Shown here: one piece after another, positions 6,257 through 13,759 of the stretch
Layout: each line of letters opens with the position of its first letter
Numbering within the stretch: the first letter of the stretch is position 1
DNA from: Prevotella sp. UBA5379
GTDB lineage: Bacteria > Bacteroidota > Bacteroidia > Bacteroidales > Bacteroidaceae
Assembly (NCBI GenBank): GCA_002409785.1
Contig: DHOX01000060.1
Coordinates: 61,177 to 77,178, forward strand
Length of the DNA stretch: 16,002 nt
Direction of reading: 5' to 3'
Notes under the pieces: generated by a model
Told to the model about the DNA's origin: nothing
The model's database searches: none
What the model saw: the letters and a program-made list of their open reading frames with translations, nothing else
Program-made: the position numbers and the translations under genes

Positions 6257-8236
6257 ATGATGGCTGAAAATAAAATGCGGGAACTCGTCGATCGCTTGAA
6301 CGAAGCGTCCGATGCCTATTACAATGGCAAGAGGGAAATGATGACAGATTATGAGTGGGACCACCTTTTTGACCAACTCCGGCAGATGGAGAGAGAGACG
6401 GGGATCACCCTGGCAGACTCTCCCACCAATCATGTCTCAGCCGATGAGATCAACGGGCAGAAAGAAGCTCATGAATTTCCTGCCCTCTCTCTGGCGAAGA
6501 CGAAGAAAACCGAAGATCTGGTCAAGTGGGCCGGCGGCAAACCCGTATGGCTCTCCTGGAAACTCGACGGGTTGACGCTCGTAGTCACCTTTGACGGGGG
6601 ACACCTCACGAAAGTGGTTACACGTGGAAACGGGCATATCGGAACGAATATCACCCATCTTGCACAGTCGATCGGGGGCATCCCCCAGAACATTCCCTAT
6701 AAAGGCCACGCCGTGATCCGAGGGGAATGTGTCATCTCCTACAACGATTTCGAACGATTCCTTCTGGAGAGTGATGAAGACTACGCCAACCCCCGTAACC
6801 TGGCTTCCGGCTCCCTGACCCTCAAGGATCCACTGGAAGTGAAGCAGCGGCATCTGCAGTGGATTCCTTTCACTCTCGTCTATACGGAAGAGGAGTTGCC
6901 GCACTGGGGTGACCGGATGAATCAGATTGAGAAAAATGGGATGAAGGCAGTAGACCGGGAATATATCCAATCCCCTACCCGCGAGAATATGGATGAAGCC
7001 ATCAGACGGTGGACCCACAAAGTCACAAACCGGGAGAACCCTTACCCGGTAGACGGACTGGTCATCGCATACGATGACTGGGCCTATTCGCAGACAGGAT
7101 CCGTCACCGGGCATCATGCCACACGAGCCGGCCTTGCCTTTAAATGGCAGGACGAGAATGCCCATACAGTCCTCAACCATATCGAATGGAGCTGTGCCAC
7201 CTCAACGATCTCTCCGGTTGCCGTGTTCGAGCCCGTCAACCTGGAGGGGACAACGGTCAAGCGTGCTTCTCTCTGCAATATCAGCGAATGTGAACGACTG
7301 GGCATCGGAGGAAAAGGAACGGTCATCCGTGTCATCAAGGCGAACAAGATTATCCCTAAGGTCATCCAGGTAGACAAGAAAGTAGGAGAACTGACCATCC
7401 CTGACCGGTGTCCGGTCTGCGGTGCTCCCACAAAGATCGTCATCAGTGAGAGCAGCAACACGAAAACCCTGCATTGCACCAACCAGAAATGCCCTGCCAA
7501 ACAGTTGAAGAAGTTTGCCCGTTTTGTCAGTAAAGACGGGATGGATATTGACGGGATCTCAGAACAGACCCTGGATAAGTTTATCAATCGGGGATGGATC
7601 AACGAATATGCCGACCTGTACCACCTCAAGGACCACATTGAAGAAATAGCCAACATGGACGGGTTCGGAGACAAAAGTGCCATGAATATCCGGCAATCCA
7701 TCGAGCATTCCCAGAAGGTAGAAGCCCGGCATCTCCTCTACGCGCTGAGTATCCCCTTGTGCGGGAAAGATGTCTGTAACCGACTGCTGAGTACCTACCC
7801 GATAGAAGAACTGGTCAAGGAAGCGGCAGCTGAAAATGTGCAGGATGATCATTTTGCCCTGATCCCCGGCATCGGGCCGGAAAAGAGTGCCCAGATCGTA
7901 AAATGGTTCCAGGACAAGGACAACAAGGCAAAATTTGACCGTCTCTGGAATCTTCTTGACGTATCCCAGGACAACGGCAAACCTAAAGGAGAACGGTGCC
8001 AGGACCTGACCTTCGTCATCACCGGAAATGTCTATCACTATAAAAACCGGAATGAGCTCAAAGCCTATATAGAAAGTCAGGGAGGGAAAGCGACAGGATC
8101 CGTAAGTAAATCAACCTCATACCTGATCAATAATGATATTACTTCCACGAGCGGGAAGAATCAGAAAGCACACCAACTGGGAGTCGAGGTGATTTCGGAA
8201 GATGAATTCATACGGAGATTTGCCTCTGAACACTGA
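6257..8236 (+). CDS. ligA: NAD-dependent DNA ligase, divergent LigA-type
   Basis: A 659-residue protein with full LigA architecture. From the ATG at 6257: an N-terminal Ia-like segment (AYYN, MTDYEWDHL); nucleotidyltransferase motif WKLDG with adenylation lysine K102; TRGNG near 123; RGE at 155-157; YANPRN near 176; VDGLVIA near 265; AFKW with K296; an OB domain; a four-cysteine zinc site C385, C388, C407, C412; helix-hairpin-helix segments (DGFGDKS, IPGIGPEKSA); and a C-terminal BRCT domain from about 575. The start is uncertain: ATGs at 6257, 6260 and 6275 are in frame, and a TTG at 6230 extends it by 9 residues. Several residues conserved in standard LigA differ (see findings). It resembles the variant I recall from Lachnospiraceae, so it may be a second ligase and not the replicative one. 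Confidence 0.88.
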   Translation: MMAENKMRELVDRLNEASDAYYNGKREMMTDYEWDHLFDQLRQMERETGITLADSPTNHVSADEINGQKEAHEFPALSLAKTKKTEDLVKWAGGKPVWLSWKLDGLTLVVTFDGGHLTKVVTRGNGHIGTNITHLAQSIGGIPQNIPYKGHAVIRGECVISYNDFERFLLESDEDYANPRNLASGSLTLKDPLEVKQRHLQWIPFTLVYTEEELPHWGDRMNQIEKNGMKAVDREYIQSPTRENMDEAIRRWTHKVTNRENPYPVDGLVIAYDDWAYSQTGSVTGHHATRAGLAFKWQDENAHTVLNHIEWSCATSTISPVAVFEPVNLEGTTVKRASLCNISECERLGIGGKGTVIRVIKANKIIPKVIQVDKKVGELTIPDRCPVCGAPTKIVISESSNTKTLHCTNQKCPAKQLKKFARFVSKDGMDIDGISEQTLDKFINRGWINEYADLYHLKDHIEEIANMDGFGDKSAMNIRQSIEHSQKVEARHLLYALSIPLCGKDVCNRLLSTYPIEELVKEAAAENVQDDHFALIPGIGPEKSAQIVKWFQDKDNKAKFDRLWNLLDVSQDNGKPKGERCQDLTFVITGNVYHYKNRNELKAYIESQGGKATGSVSKSTSYLINNDITSTSGKNQKAHQLGVEVISEDEFIRRFASEH

Positions 8237-8250
8237 CAGGAAGGCGGACT

Positions 8251-8988
8251 TCAGAACGTCCACTTGAGGGCTAAAGTCGGAATGGCATAGAAACGATTGT
8301 TACGGCCATAGTCATTATAGACGAAATTGTTGCTGACCTCCACTTCACCGCCAAGGCTCAACGGAACTTCACAACCTCTGACAGCATTCAGATTAATCCA
8401 CCACTGGGGCTGACTCGTTATGATCCATTTGCCATTGACATGAGGGTCATACCACGTATCGCAGAACCCCGACAGGGTGATCAGATGATGGGCAAGTTGA
8501 ACGCCCCAGACCTCGGTCAACTGGAAACTGTTATACGCATGAGCCTCGTAATGACGGCTTCTAAAATAATATTTGTATAAGGTCTGCACCGTGAAAGTGG
8601 CACTATAATCCCTGTTGTGCCAGTTCCATGCCGGACCCGCCAGGACAGCATGCTGAAAACGGGTAGCCTGCCACGTCGTCTCATTGGAGCTTAATCCTCC
8701 ATTATACTCCAGATGAGCAGCAAACTGCTTGTTTTTCGTAATGTTCAGGTCACGGCCAAACTCCCAGTACGCCCCCGATACTCCATCTTTCTGATAATAA
8801 ATATCAATAAAGGAATAGGTGCTGCCCCACTTGTCAGCCTTGTACAGTTCGGCCGTTGTCGTCACACTCTGCCTTGAAGTCAGGCTCTTGTCCAGAGAAT
8901 GTCCTAAATCATAATGCAACTGGATATTCTGAGCAGACATACCCATAAAAGCTGCCATCAATAGGGCCAGGGAAAAGATTCTTTTCAT
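8251..8988 (-). CDS. DUF5020 family outer-membrane protein
   Basis: A 245-residue exported protein with a signal peptide of about 19 residues (MKRIFSLALLMAAFMGMSA, then QNIQLHYD). The mature part is rich in aromatic residues in alternating patterns (YSFIDIYYQK, TVQTLYKYYF, QPQWWINLNAV) and ends LALKWTF. A terminal phenylalanine after alternating hydrophobics is the usual signal of an outer-membrane beta-barrel. This fits DUF5020, a family related to the nucleoside channel Tsx, but the transported substrate cannot be read from sequence. It is monocistronic, with its own promoter, and converges on the ligase gene with 14 bp between. A barrel of about 12 strands is plausible from the length. Confidence 0.8.
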   Translation of the reverse strand: MKRIFSLALLMAAFMGMSAQNIQLHYDLGHSLDKSLTSRQSVTTTAELYKADKWGSTYSFIDIYYQKDGVSGAYWEFGRDLNITKNKQFAAHLEYNGGLSSNETTWQATRFQHAVLAGPAWNWHNRDYSATFTVQTLYKYYFRSRHYEAHAYNSFQLTEVWGVQLAHHLITLSGFCDTWYDPHVNGKWIITSQPQWWINLNAVRGCEVPLSLGGEVEVSNNFVYNDYGRNNRFYAIPTLALKWTF

Positions 8989-9018
8989 TAGAAATTAAAG
9001 TTATTCATTAATCGGGCA

Positions 9019-9026
9019 CAAAGTTA
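9019..9026 (-). promoter_or_regulatory. -7 promoter box of the DUF5020 gene
   Basis: On the minus strand this reads TAACTTTG, matching TAnnTTTG, 30 bases before the ATG at 8988. The leader is AT-rich without a Shine-Dalgarno sequence. A convincing -33 element is not visible. Confidence 0.55.
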
Positions 9027-9109
9027 CACTTTTTTTAACAAACGGCGACGATTTCTTTATAGAAATGATGAAATAAGCTTCCTTTTTTGTATAACAGACC
9101 TTTTTTACA

Positions 9110-9117
9110 TACCTTTG
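9110..9117 (+). promoter_or_regulatory. -33/-7 promoter of trmD
   Basis: TACCTTTG matches TAnnTTTG and has a TTTG at 9086-9089 exactly 20 bases upstream, the best -33/-7 pair in the window. Only seven bases separate the box from the trmD ATG, so the predicted leader is about zero to three bases. Confidence 0.75.
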
Positions 9118-9124
9118 CGGTAAT

Positions 9125-9856
9125 ATGCGAATAGACATCATCACCGTTCTGCCGGAAATGATCAAAGGATTTCTTGACGAATCCATTCTGGCACGGGCAC
9201 AGAAAAAAGGCCTTGTGGAAATTAAACTCCATAATCTCCGCGACTACACCCTGGATAAGTGGAGAAGAGTGGATGACTATCCTTACGGTGGAAGCGCAGG
9301 GATGGTCATGCAGTGTGAACCCATTGACCGGGCCATCTCCGCACTGAAAGCAGAAAGGGACTATGATGAGGTCATCTACGTCTCTCCTGACGGAGAACAA
9401 TTCGACCAGCATCTGGCCAATGACCTGTCACTGCTTCATAACATCATCATTCTCTGTGGACATTATAAAGGCATCGACCAGCGTATCCGGGACCATCTCA
9501 TCACGAAGGAAATATCCATCGGCGACTATGTCCTCACAGGAGGGGAACTCGCCGCGGCGGTGATTTCGGATGCGATAGTAAGGCTCATCCCGGGAAGCAT
9601 CAGCGATGAGCAAAGTGCACTGAGCGACTGCTACCAGGACGATCTGCTGGCTGCGCCGATCTATACCAGGCCAGCAGACTATAAAGGATGGAAAGTACCG
9701 GACATTCTCCTGAGCGGAAACGAGGCCAAGATCCGGCAATGGGAATTTGACCAGGCCGTAGACAGAACCCGGCGGCTCCGCCCTGACCTGTTGAAAAAGA
9801 CGGATGTGGAAAAAGCCGACGGGACGCGCCACCATTCTCCGAAAGAGCAGGAATAA
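9125..9856 (+). CDS. trmD: tRNA (guanine-N1)-methyltransferase TrmD
   Basis: A 243-residue SPOUT-class methyltransferase that uses S-adenosylmethionine to methylate N1 of G37, next to the anticodon, in tRNAs reading CNN codons; this prevents +1 frameshifting. Visible features: N-terminal MRIDIITVLPEM; YGGSAGMVM; the trefoil-knot SAM site made of LCGHYKGIDQRI and ISIGDYVLTGGELAA; then YTRPADYKGW and LLSGNEAKI with the C-terminal tRNA-binding RTRRLRPDLL. Many bacteria have SGNH where this has SGNE. Length is normal. The usual neighbours of other phyla (rpsP, rimM, rplS) are absent; it is a single gene with its own promoter, convergent with the patatin-like gene across 97 bp. The ATG at 9125 follows its promoter almost directly. 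Confidence 0.97.
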   Translation: MRIDIITVLPEMIKGFLDESILARAQKKGLVEIKLHNLRDYTLDKWRRVDDYPYGGSAGMVMQCEPIDRAISALKAERDYDEVIYVSPDGEQFDQHLANDLSLLHNIIILCGHYKGIDQRIRDHLITKEISIGDYVLTGGELAAAVISDAIVRLIPGSISDEQSALSDCYQDDLLAAPIYTRPADYKGWKVPDILLSGNEAKIRQWEFDQAVDRTRRLRPDLLKKTDVEKADGTRHHSPKEQE

Positions 9857-9877
9857 AAACTGCCGGAGGAAGGCCAC

Positions 9878-9890
9878 GCCCTCAAAGGGC
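9878..9890. other. Small hairpin between convergent trmD and patatin genes
   Basis: GCCCT-CAA-AGGGC forms a perfect 5-bp, GC-rich stem with a 3-base loop in the 97-bp convergent gap. No T-tract follows on either strand, so it is not a standard intrinsic terminator. It may weakly impede transcription or mean nothing. The rest of the gap shows no gene. Confidence 0.25.
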
Positions 9891-9953
9891 CTGTCATGCA
9901 CCCCTTCACTATGATCAGACAAGAAAGCCGGTCTTGCCAGCAGCCCGTCCTTT

Positions 9954-10817
9954 TCAGTCTAATTCGATATCCCCTGCCGCCTGGCGGGAACAGAATACCT
10001 CACCCATAGAGAAACCCTCCTCATACAGACGCTCCAGTTTATCCGTGTCCTTCTCTATCCGTTTCACCTCCATAGGCCGTTGCGGACGGACACAGGTAAT
10101 CTGCCCAGCAGCTTCCAGGTCATCCACCATCTGGAGTTGCTCATTATAAGACACATGTCGCTTGCTCAAGGCAACCCGCAGCCGGGGATAATTCTTATAT
10201 ATAAAATAGGGCACTTTCCTATCCTTGCTGTCATCCCTCCACCCCTTATTTCGGGTCAGGATCACCACATTCCGCCGATGCCCCGTGCTGATGGACCGCA
10301 TGACCGGAATAGAATCCACTATTCCCCCATCCAGCATCGGCACGCCGTCCACATGAACAATCTTACTGACATAAGGCAGCGAACTGGAAGCACGGACAAT
10401 ATCCAAGGCCCTCTGCTTGTCGGAAGTCTCCGTCAGATACAAGTTTCTCCCCGTAAGACAATTGGTCGTTACCATTTCAAAACCTGCTGAATAATTGAAG
10501 AAGGTATCGAAATCAAAGGGCAGCAACTGATTAGGAAACTGATCATAAAGGAGCTTCTGGTCAAAGATACATCCCTGCGTCACCAAATGCCGGAGACCGA
10601 TATAATTATAACGGGCAAGATAGTCAATGTCTGAGATACGTGCCCGCCGCGGCTGCCGTGACACGTATGACATCCCGTTACATGCTCCCGCAGAAACAGC
10701 TACAATATATTTGAAATACAGACCATGCTTCATGAAAGCATCCAGGACCCCACTTGTAAAGACACCTCTCATGCCTCCACCCTCCAAGACCAGTCCTGTA
10801 TTCCTGATTATCTCCAT
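9954..10817 (-). CDS. Patatin-like phospholipase, YjjU-type
   Basis: A 287-residue patatin-fold serine hydrolase, predicted to cleave acyl esters of lipids. Visible features: oxyanion loop GGGMRG at 13-18; the nucleophile elbow AVSAG with S42; and DGG at 163-165 with D163 as the dyad partner. There is no signal peptide and no transmembrane segment, so it acts in the cytoplasm or at the inner face of the membrane. The elbow is normally GxSxG; here the first glycine is alanine (A40), a mild change compatible with activity. Size and motif layout resemble E. coli YjjU. The true substrate is unknown. It is a single gene with its own divergent promoter next to that of the aminopeptidase P gene. Confidence 0.88.
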   Translation of the reverse strand: MEIIRNTGLVLEGGGMRGVFTSGVLDAFMKHGLYFKYIVAVSAGACNGMSYVSRQPRRARISDIDYLARYNYIGLRHLVTQGCIFDQKLLYDQFPNQLLPFDFDTFFNYSAGFEMVTTNCLTGRNLYLTETSDKQRALDIVRASSSLPYVSKIVHVDGVPMLDGGIVDSIPVMRSISTGHRRNVVILTRNKGWRDDSKDRKVPYFIYKNYPRLRVALSKRHVSYNEQLQMVDDLEAAGQITCVRPQRPMEVKRIEKDTDKLERLYEEGFSMGEVFCSRQAAGDIELD

Positions 10818-10870
10818 AAGATCAAACGCTAATAATTTATAAATTTCAATCTATTATTCAATATTTGTTG

Positions 10871-10878
10871 CAAATATA
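10871..10878 (-). promoter_or_regulatory. -7 promoter box of the patatin-like gene
   Basis: On the minus strand this reads TATATTTG, a TAnnTTTG match, 53 bases before the ATG at 10817. Its -33 position would fall on the pepP -7 box at 10902-10909. Confidence 0.5.
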
Positions 10879-10901
10879 ACACTTTTTCAGTTAAAAATGT
10901 G

Positions 10902-10909
10902 TACTTTTG
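10902..10909 (+). promoter_or_regulatory. -7 promoter box of the aminopeptidase P gene
   Basis: TACTTTTG matches TAnnTTTG, with 29 bases to the ATG at 10939. No clear -33 element is seen at 19-21 bases. Only 23 bases separate it from the opposing box at 10871-10878. Confidence 0.6.
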
Positions 10910-10938
10910 CGTAGTAATATTGAGAAAGTAATTAAAAT

Positions 10939-12351
10939 ATGTTGTTTAATAAAAAAACTTATATACAGCGCCGGAAAGAGTTGAAGACCCTTGTCAAAAA
11001 TGGCGTTGTCCTTTTATTTGGGAATAACGAGGCCCCGTGCAACTTCCCTGCAAACGGTTATTATCCTTTCCGTCAGGATTCAACCTTCCTCTATTATTTC
11101 GGGTTAAACAGAGACGGCCTCGTAGGAGTAATTGACATCGACAACGACAAGGAAACGCTGATCGGCAATGACATCGGCATCGATGATATTGTGTGGTATG
11201 GCAGTGTGGACAGTGTACAGGACATGGCTGAACAGGCAGGAGTAAAATGTTCTGCCCCGATGAAAGAGCTCCAGACGATCTGTCATCAGGCACTCATCGA
11301 AAAGCGGAAGATACATTTCCTTCCTCCTTACCGGTATGATATAAAGCTCCAGATATTTGATCTGCTGGGTATCCATCCTAACCAGCAACAGGATGAAGCA
11401 AGCATCGACCTGATCCAGGCAGTGGTCAGCCAGCGGTCAACAAAATCTCCTGAAGAAATAGAAGAACTGGAACGGGCAGCGGCAATCGGATACAAGATGC
11501 ATACGACTGCCATGCGCCTGACACGCCCTGGAATAACGGAGAAATATATCGGAGGACAAGTCACCGGAATAGCAGAATCATACGGTGCCATGGTCAGCTT
11601 CCCGACCATCTATTCACAACACGGGGAAATCATGCACGGCAACCCATCAATTAGCCAACTGGAATCCGGGCGCCTGGTCCTTTGTGACGCCGGAGCTGAA
11701 ACCATTCATAATTATTGTTCTGACAACACCCGCACCTATCCGGTAAACGGACGGTTTACACAGCGGCAACTGGAAATCTACTCTATCGTAGAAGCCTGCC
11801 ACGACTATACCCTGAAAATTGCCAGACCCGGGGTGAAATGGATGGATGTGCATTTCTCCATTTGCAAACTGATGACCGAAAGACTCAAGGAGTTAGGATT
11901 GATGAAAGGGGATACTGAAGCAGCCGTCAAGGCCGGAGCCCACGCCATGTTCCTGCCTCATGGCCTGGGACACATGATGGGCATGGATGTCCATGACATG
12001 GAAAGCTTAGGGCAGACCCACGTCGGGTTTGATGAAGAAACCAGACCCAATCTCGAACAATTCGGGACCAACTGCCTCAGGATGGGGCGCCGACTGAAAG
12101 AGGGGTTTGTCGTGACCGATGAACCGGGCATCTATTTTATCCCCGCTCTGATCGATGACTGGAAAGCAAGTGGCCATTGTAAGGAGTTCATCAATTTTGA
12201 CAAACTCGAGACTTATAAGGATTTCGGAGGAATCCGTATTGAGGATGATGTCCTCATCACCAAGGACGGTTGCAGATTCCTGGGAAAGGACCGTATCCCT
12301 TATCATCCAAAAGATATAGAAGCCTTCATGGCAAACAATATCAAGGAATAA
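10939..12351 (+). CDS. pepP: Xaa-Pro aminopeptidase (M24B, aminopeptidase P)
   Basis: A 470-residue dinuclear metal (usually manganese) peptidase that removes an N-terminal residue preceding proline. An N-terminal creatinase-like domain (about 1-170, with the FPANGYYPFRQDSTFLYY segment of aminopeptidase P) precedes a pita-bread catalytic domain. Its metal ligands are all visible: D250 (CDAG), D262 (SDNTRTY), H341 (LPHGLGHMMG), E395 (TDEPGIY) and E435 (RIEDDV). There is no signal peptide, so it is cytoplasmic. Length is normal for the E. coli PepP type. The next gene downstream, also a peptidase, starts 117 bp later without a recognisable promoter, so read-through transcription is possible. 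Confidence 0.95.
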   Translation: MLFNKKTYIQRRKELKTLVKNGVVLLFGNNEAPCNFPANGYYPFRQDSTFLYYFGLNRDGLVGVIDIDNDKETLIGNDIGIDDIVWYGSVDSVQDMAEQAGVKCSAPMKELQTICHQALIEKRKIHFLPPYRYDIKLQIFDLLGIHPNQQQDEASIDLIQAVVSQRSTKSPEEIEELERAAAIGYKMHTTAMRLTRPGITEKYIGGQVTGIAESYGAMVSFPTIYSQHGEIMHGNPSISQLESGRLVLCDAGAETIHNYCSDNTRTYPVNGRFTQRQLEIYSIVEACHDYTLKIARPGVKWMDVHFSICKLMTERLKELGLMKGDTEAAVKAGAHAMFLPHGLGHMMGMDVHDMESLGQTHVGFDEETRPNLEQFGTNCLRMGRRLKEGFVVTDEPGIYFIPALIDDWKASGHCKEFINFDKLETYKDFGGIRIEDDVLITKDGCRFLGKDRIPYHPKDIEAFMANNIKE

Positions 12352-12394
12352 CCATCCCCCTTTTCCTTCCTATAGAATACTGCCGGAGAATGGT

Positions 12395-12432
12395 CTGACA
12401 GTCAGTAGGGATGTGTATCAACTGACATCCTA
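12395..12432. other. Palindromic leader element upstream of the exported C1B peptidase
   Basis: Two inverted repeats lie in the 117-bp gap between the two peptidase genes. The first is CTGAC-A-GTCAG at 12395-12405, a perfect palindrome around a central A. The second pairs TAGGGATGT (12406-12414) with ACATCCTA (12425-12432), with one bulged G and a 10-base loop. No T-tract follows, so an intrinsic terminator is unlikely. An operator or a leader RNA fold are possibilities; neither is established. Confidence 0.3.
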
Positions 12433-12468
12433 TTAACATCCATCAACAATTATAAAAAGACGAGAAAG

Positions 12469-13671
12469 ATGAAAAAAGTATTAGCTTTCGCGCTCCTGGC
12501 TCTATTTGCCACAGGAGCGAATGCCAAGGTAACAAAAGATTCAGTCAACAAGAACAAACCTGTCTTTACGGTAATCAAGGAGAACCCGATTACAAGCATC
12601 AAGGACCAGAACAGAAGCGGCACCTGCTGGGACTACTCTACCCTGAGTTTCTTTGAAAGTGAAATTCTGAAGAAGACGGGGAAGACCTATGATCTCGGCG
12701 AGATGTACGTTGCCAATAAGACCTATCGTGACCGTGCGATCATGAGCGTGCGCATGCACGGGGATGTCAGTTTCTCTGAAGGAGGCTCATCCTACGATCC
12801 GTTGTATTGCATCGAACACTACGGAATAGTCCCGGAAAGTGCCATGCCTGCACCTGGAACATTATACGGAGACTCCCTGGCCGATTTCGGGGAGTTTTTC
12901 AAGGCAATGACCCCATACGTTGACGGAATTGCAAAAAGCAACTTAAAGAAACTCTCAGGGGCATGGATCAACGGACTGCAAGGTATCCTGGACGCTTACC
13001 TGGGCAAATGTCCTGACCACTTCGTCTATGAGGGCAAATCCTATACTCCGAAAAGTTTTGCAGCAAGTCTCGGCCTGAACTGGAATGACTATGTAAGTTT
13101 TACCTCTTATACCCACCATCCTTTCTGGACAGAGTTTCCGGTAGAGGTACAAGACAACTGGCGCTGGGCTCCAAGTTGGAACGTCCCTATTGATGACATC
13201 TGCCGGATCATCGACAATGCGATCAACAATGGTTATACCATAGCGTGGGGAGGTGATGTGACCGAAGACGGCTTCACGCGTAAAGGTCTGGGTATCGCTC
13301 TGGATGAGAAAAAGGCCCGTTCCATGACCGGTACTGATGCCGACCACTGGTTCAAACTCTCCAGTGACAAGAAAAAGGACAAACTGGATTCATTAGGCAT
13401 CAATGCCCCGGAGGTCGTACCGACACAGGAGATGAGGCAGAAAGCCTTTGATGACTGGCAGACTACGGATGATCATGGAATGCATATCTTCGGCATCGCC
13501 AAAGACCAGAACGGAAAGGAATATTATATGGTCAAGAATTCCTGGGGCAAATATGGAGACTATAAGGGTATATGGTATATGACCAAGGCTTATATCGCTT
13601 ACAAGACGATGGATTTCATGGTCAACAAGAATGCTGTTCCTAAAGATATTCGGAAAAAACTCGGGATTTGA
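12469..13671 (+). CDS. Exported C1B-family cysteine peptidase (aminopeptidase C / bleomycin hydrolase-like)
   Basis: A 400-residue papain-fold peptidase of family C1B. The catalytic residues are visible: Q47 (oxyanion hole) and C53 in KDQNRSGTCWDYS, H339 in HGMHIFGIA and N357 in VKNSWG. The large insert between cysteine and histidine is typical of PepC and bleomycin hydrolase. Unlike cytoplasmic PepC it has a signal peptide, MKKVLAFALLALFATGANA, with cleavage expected after A19, so it should act in the periplasm or be retained at the envelope. C1B enzymes usually act as aminopeptidases whose C-terminus occupies the active site; here the end is KLGI. The elbow has WDYS where many family members have WSFS or similar. 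The gene ends 18 bases before a strong terminator hairpin. Confidence 0.9.
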   Translation: MKKVLAFALLALFATGANAKVTKDSVNKNKPVFTVIKENPITSIKDQNRSGTCWDYSTLSFFESEILKKTGKTYDLGEMYVANKTYRDRAIMSVRMHGDVSFSEGGSSYDPLYCIEHYGIVPESAMPAPGTLYGDSLADFGEFFKAMTPYVDGIAKSNLKKLSGAWINGLQGILDAYLGKCPDHFVYEGKSYTPKSFAASLGLNWNDYVSFTSYTHHPFWTEFPVEVQDNWRWAPSWNVPIDDICRIIDNAINNGYTIAWGGDVTEDGFTRKGLGIALDEKKARSMTGTDADHWFKLSSDKKKDKLDSLGINAPEVVPTQEMRQKAFDDWQTTDDHGMHIFGIAKDQNGKEYYMVKNSWGKYGDYKGIWYMTKAYIAYKTMDFMVNKNAVPKDIRKKLGI

Positions 13672-13688
13672 TTAAAGATCCATTTCAT

Positions 13689-13726
13689 AAAAAATGCGTG
13701 AAGTTTTCAACTTTGCGCATTTTTTT
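13689..13726. terminator. Strong intrinsic terminator after the C1B peptidase gene
   Basis: A 17-bp stem pairs 13689-13705 with 13709-13725 around the loop TTC; it contains two G-T wobbles and no mismatches. The right arm ends in seven Ts (13720-13726) and the left arm begins with six As, so it should work on the plus strand and could work in both directions. The reading frame that would extend recJ upstream to 13694 is simply this hairpin, which supports the recJ start at 13760. Confidence 0.85.
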
Positions 13727-13727
13727 G

Positions 13728-13735
13728 TATCTTTA
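13728..13735 (+). promoter_or_regulatory. Probable -7 promoter box of recJ
   Basis: TATCTTTA matches TAnnTTTG except for the last base. It lies 24 bases before the recJ ATG and starts two bases after the terminator T-tract, so the -33 region falls within the terminator stem. A second near match, CAACTTTG at 13708-13715, is inside the hairpin. Confidence 0.5.
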
Positions 13736-13759
13736 CACACAGAAATAAAAACGATTAAA

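Noticed and set aside
8246..8261. GGAC-TTC-A-GAA-C-GTCC hairpin between the convergent ligase and DUF5020 genes.
   Set aside because: It overlaps the DUF5020 stop codon and coding end, contains a bulge and has no T-tract, so a terminator call is not justified.
9860..12387. The shared string ACTGCCGGAG after trmD (about 9860) and after pepP (about 12378).
   Set aside because: Ten bases shared once in 16 kb, with no extension and no structure, is weak evidence for a repeat family.
13694..13759. A 22-residue N-terminal extension of recJ from the ATG at 13694.
   Set aside because: This stretch is the terminator hairpin plus the probable promoter; family-like sequence begins at 13760.
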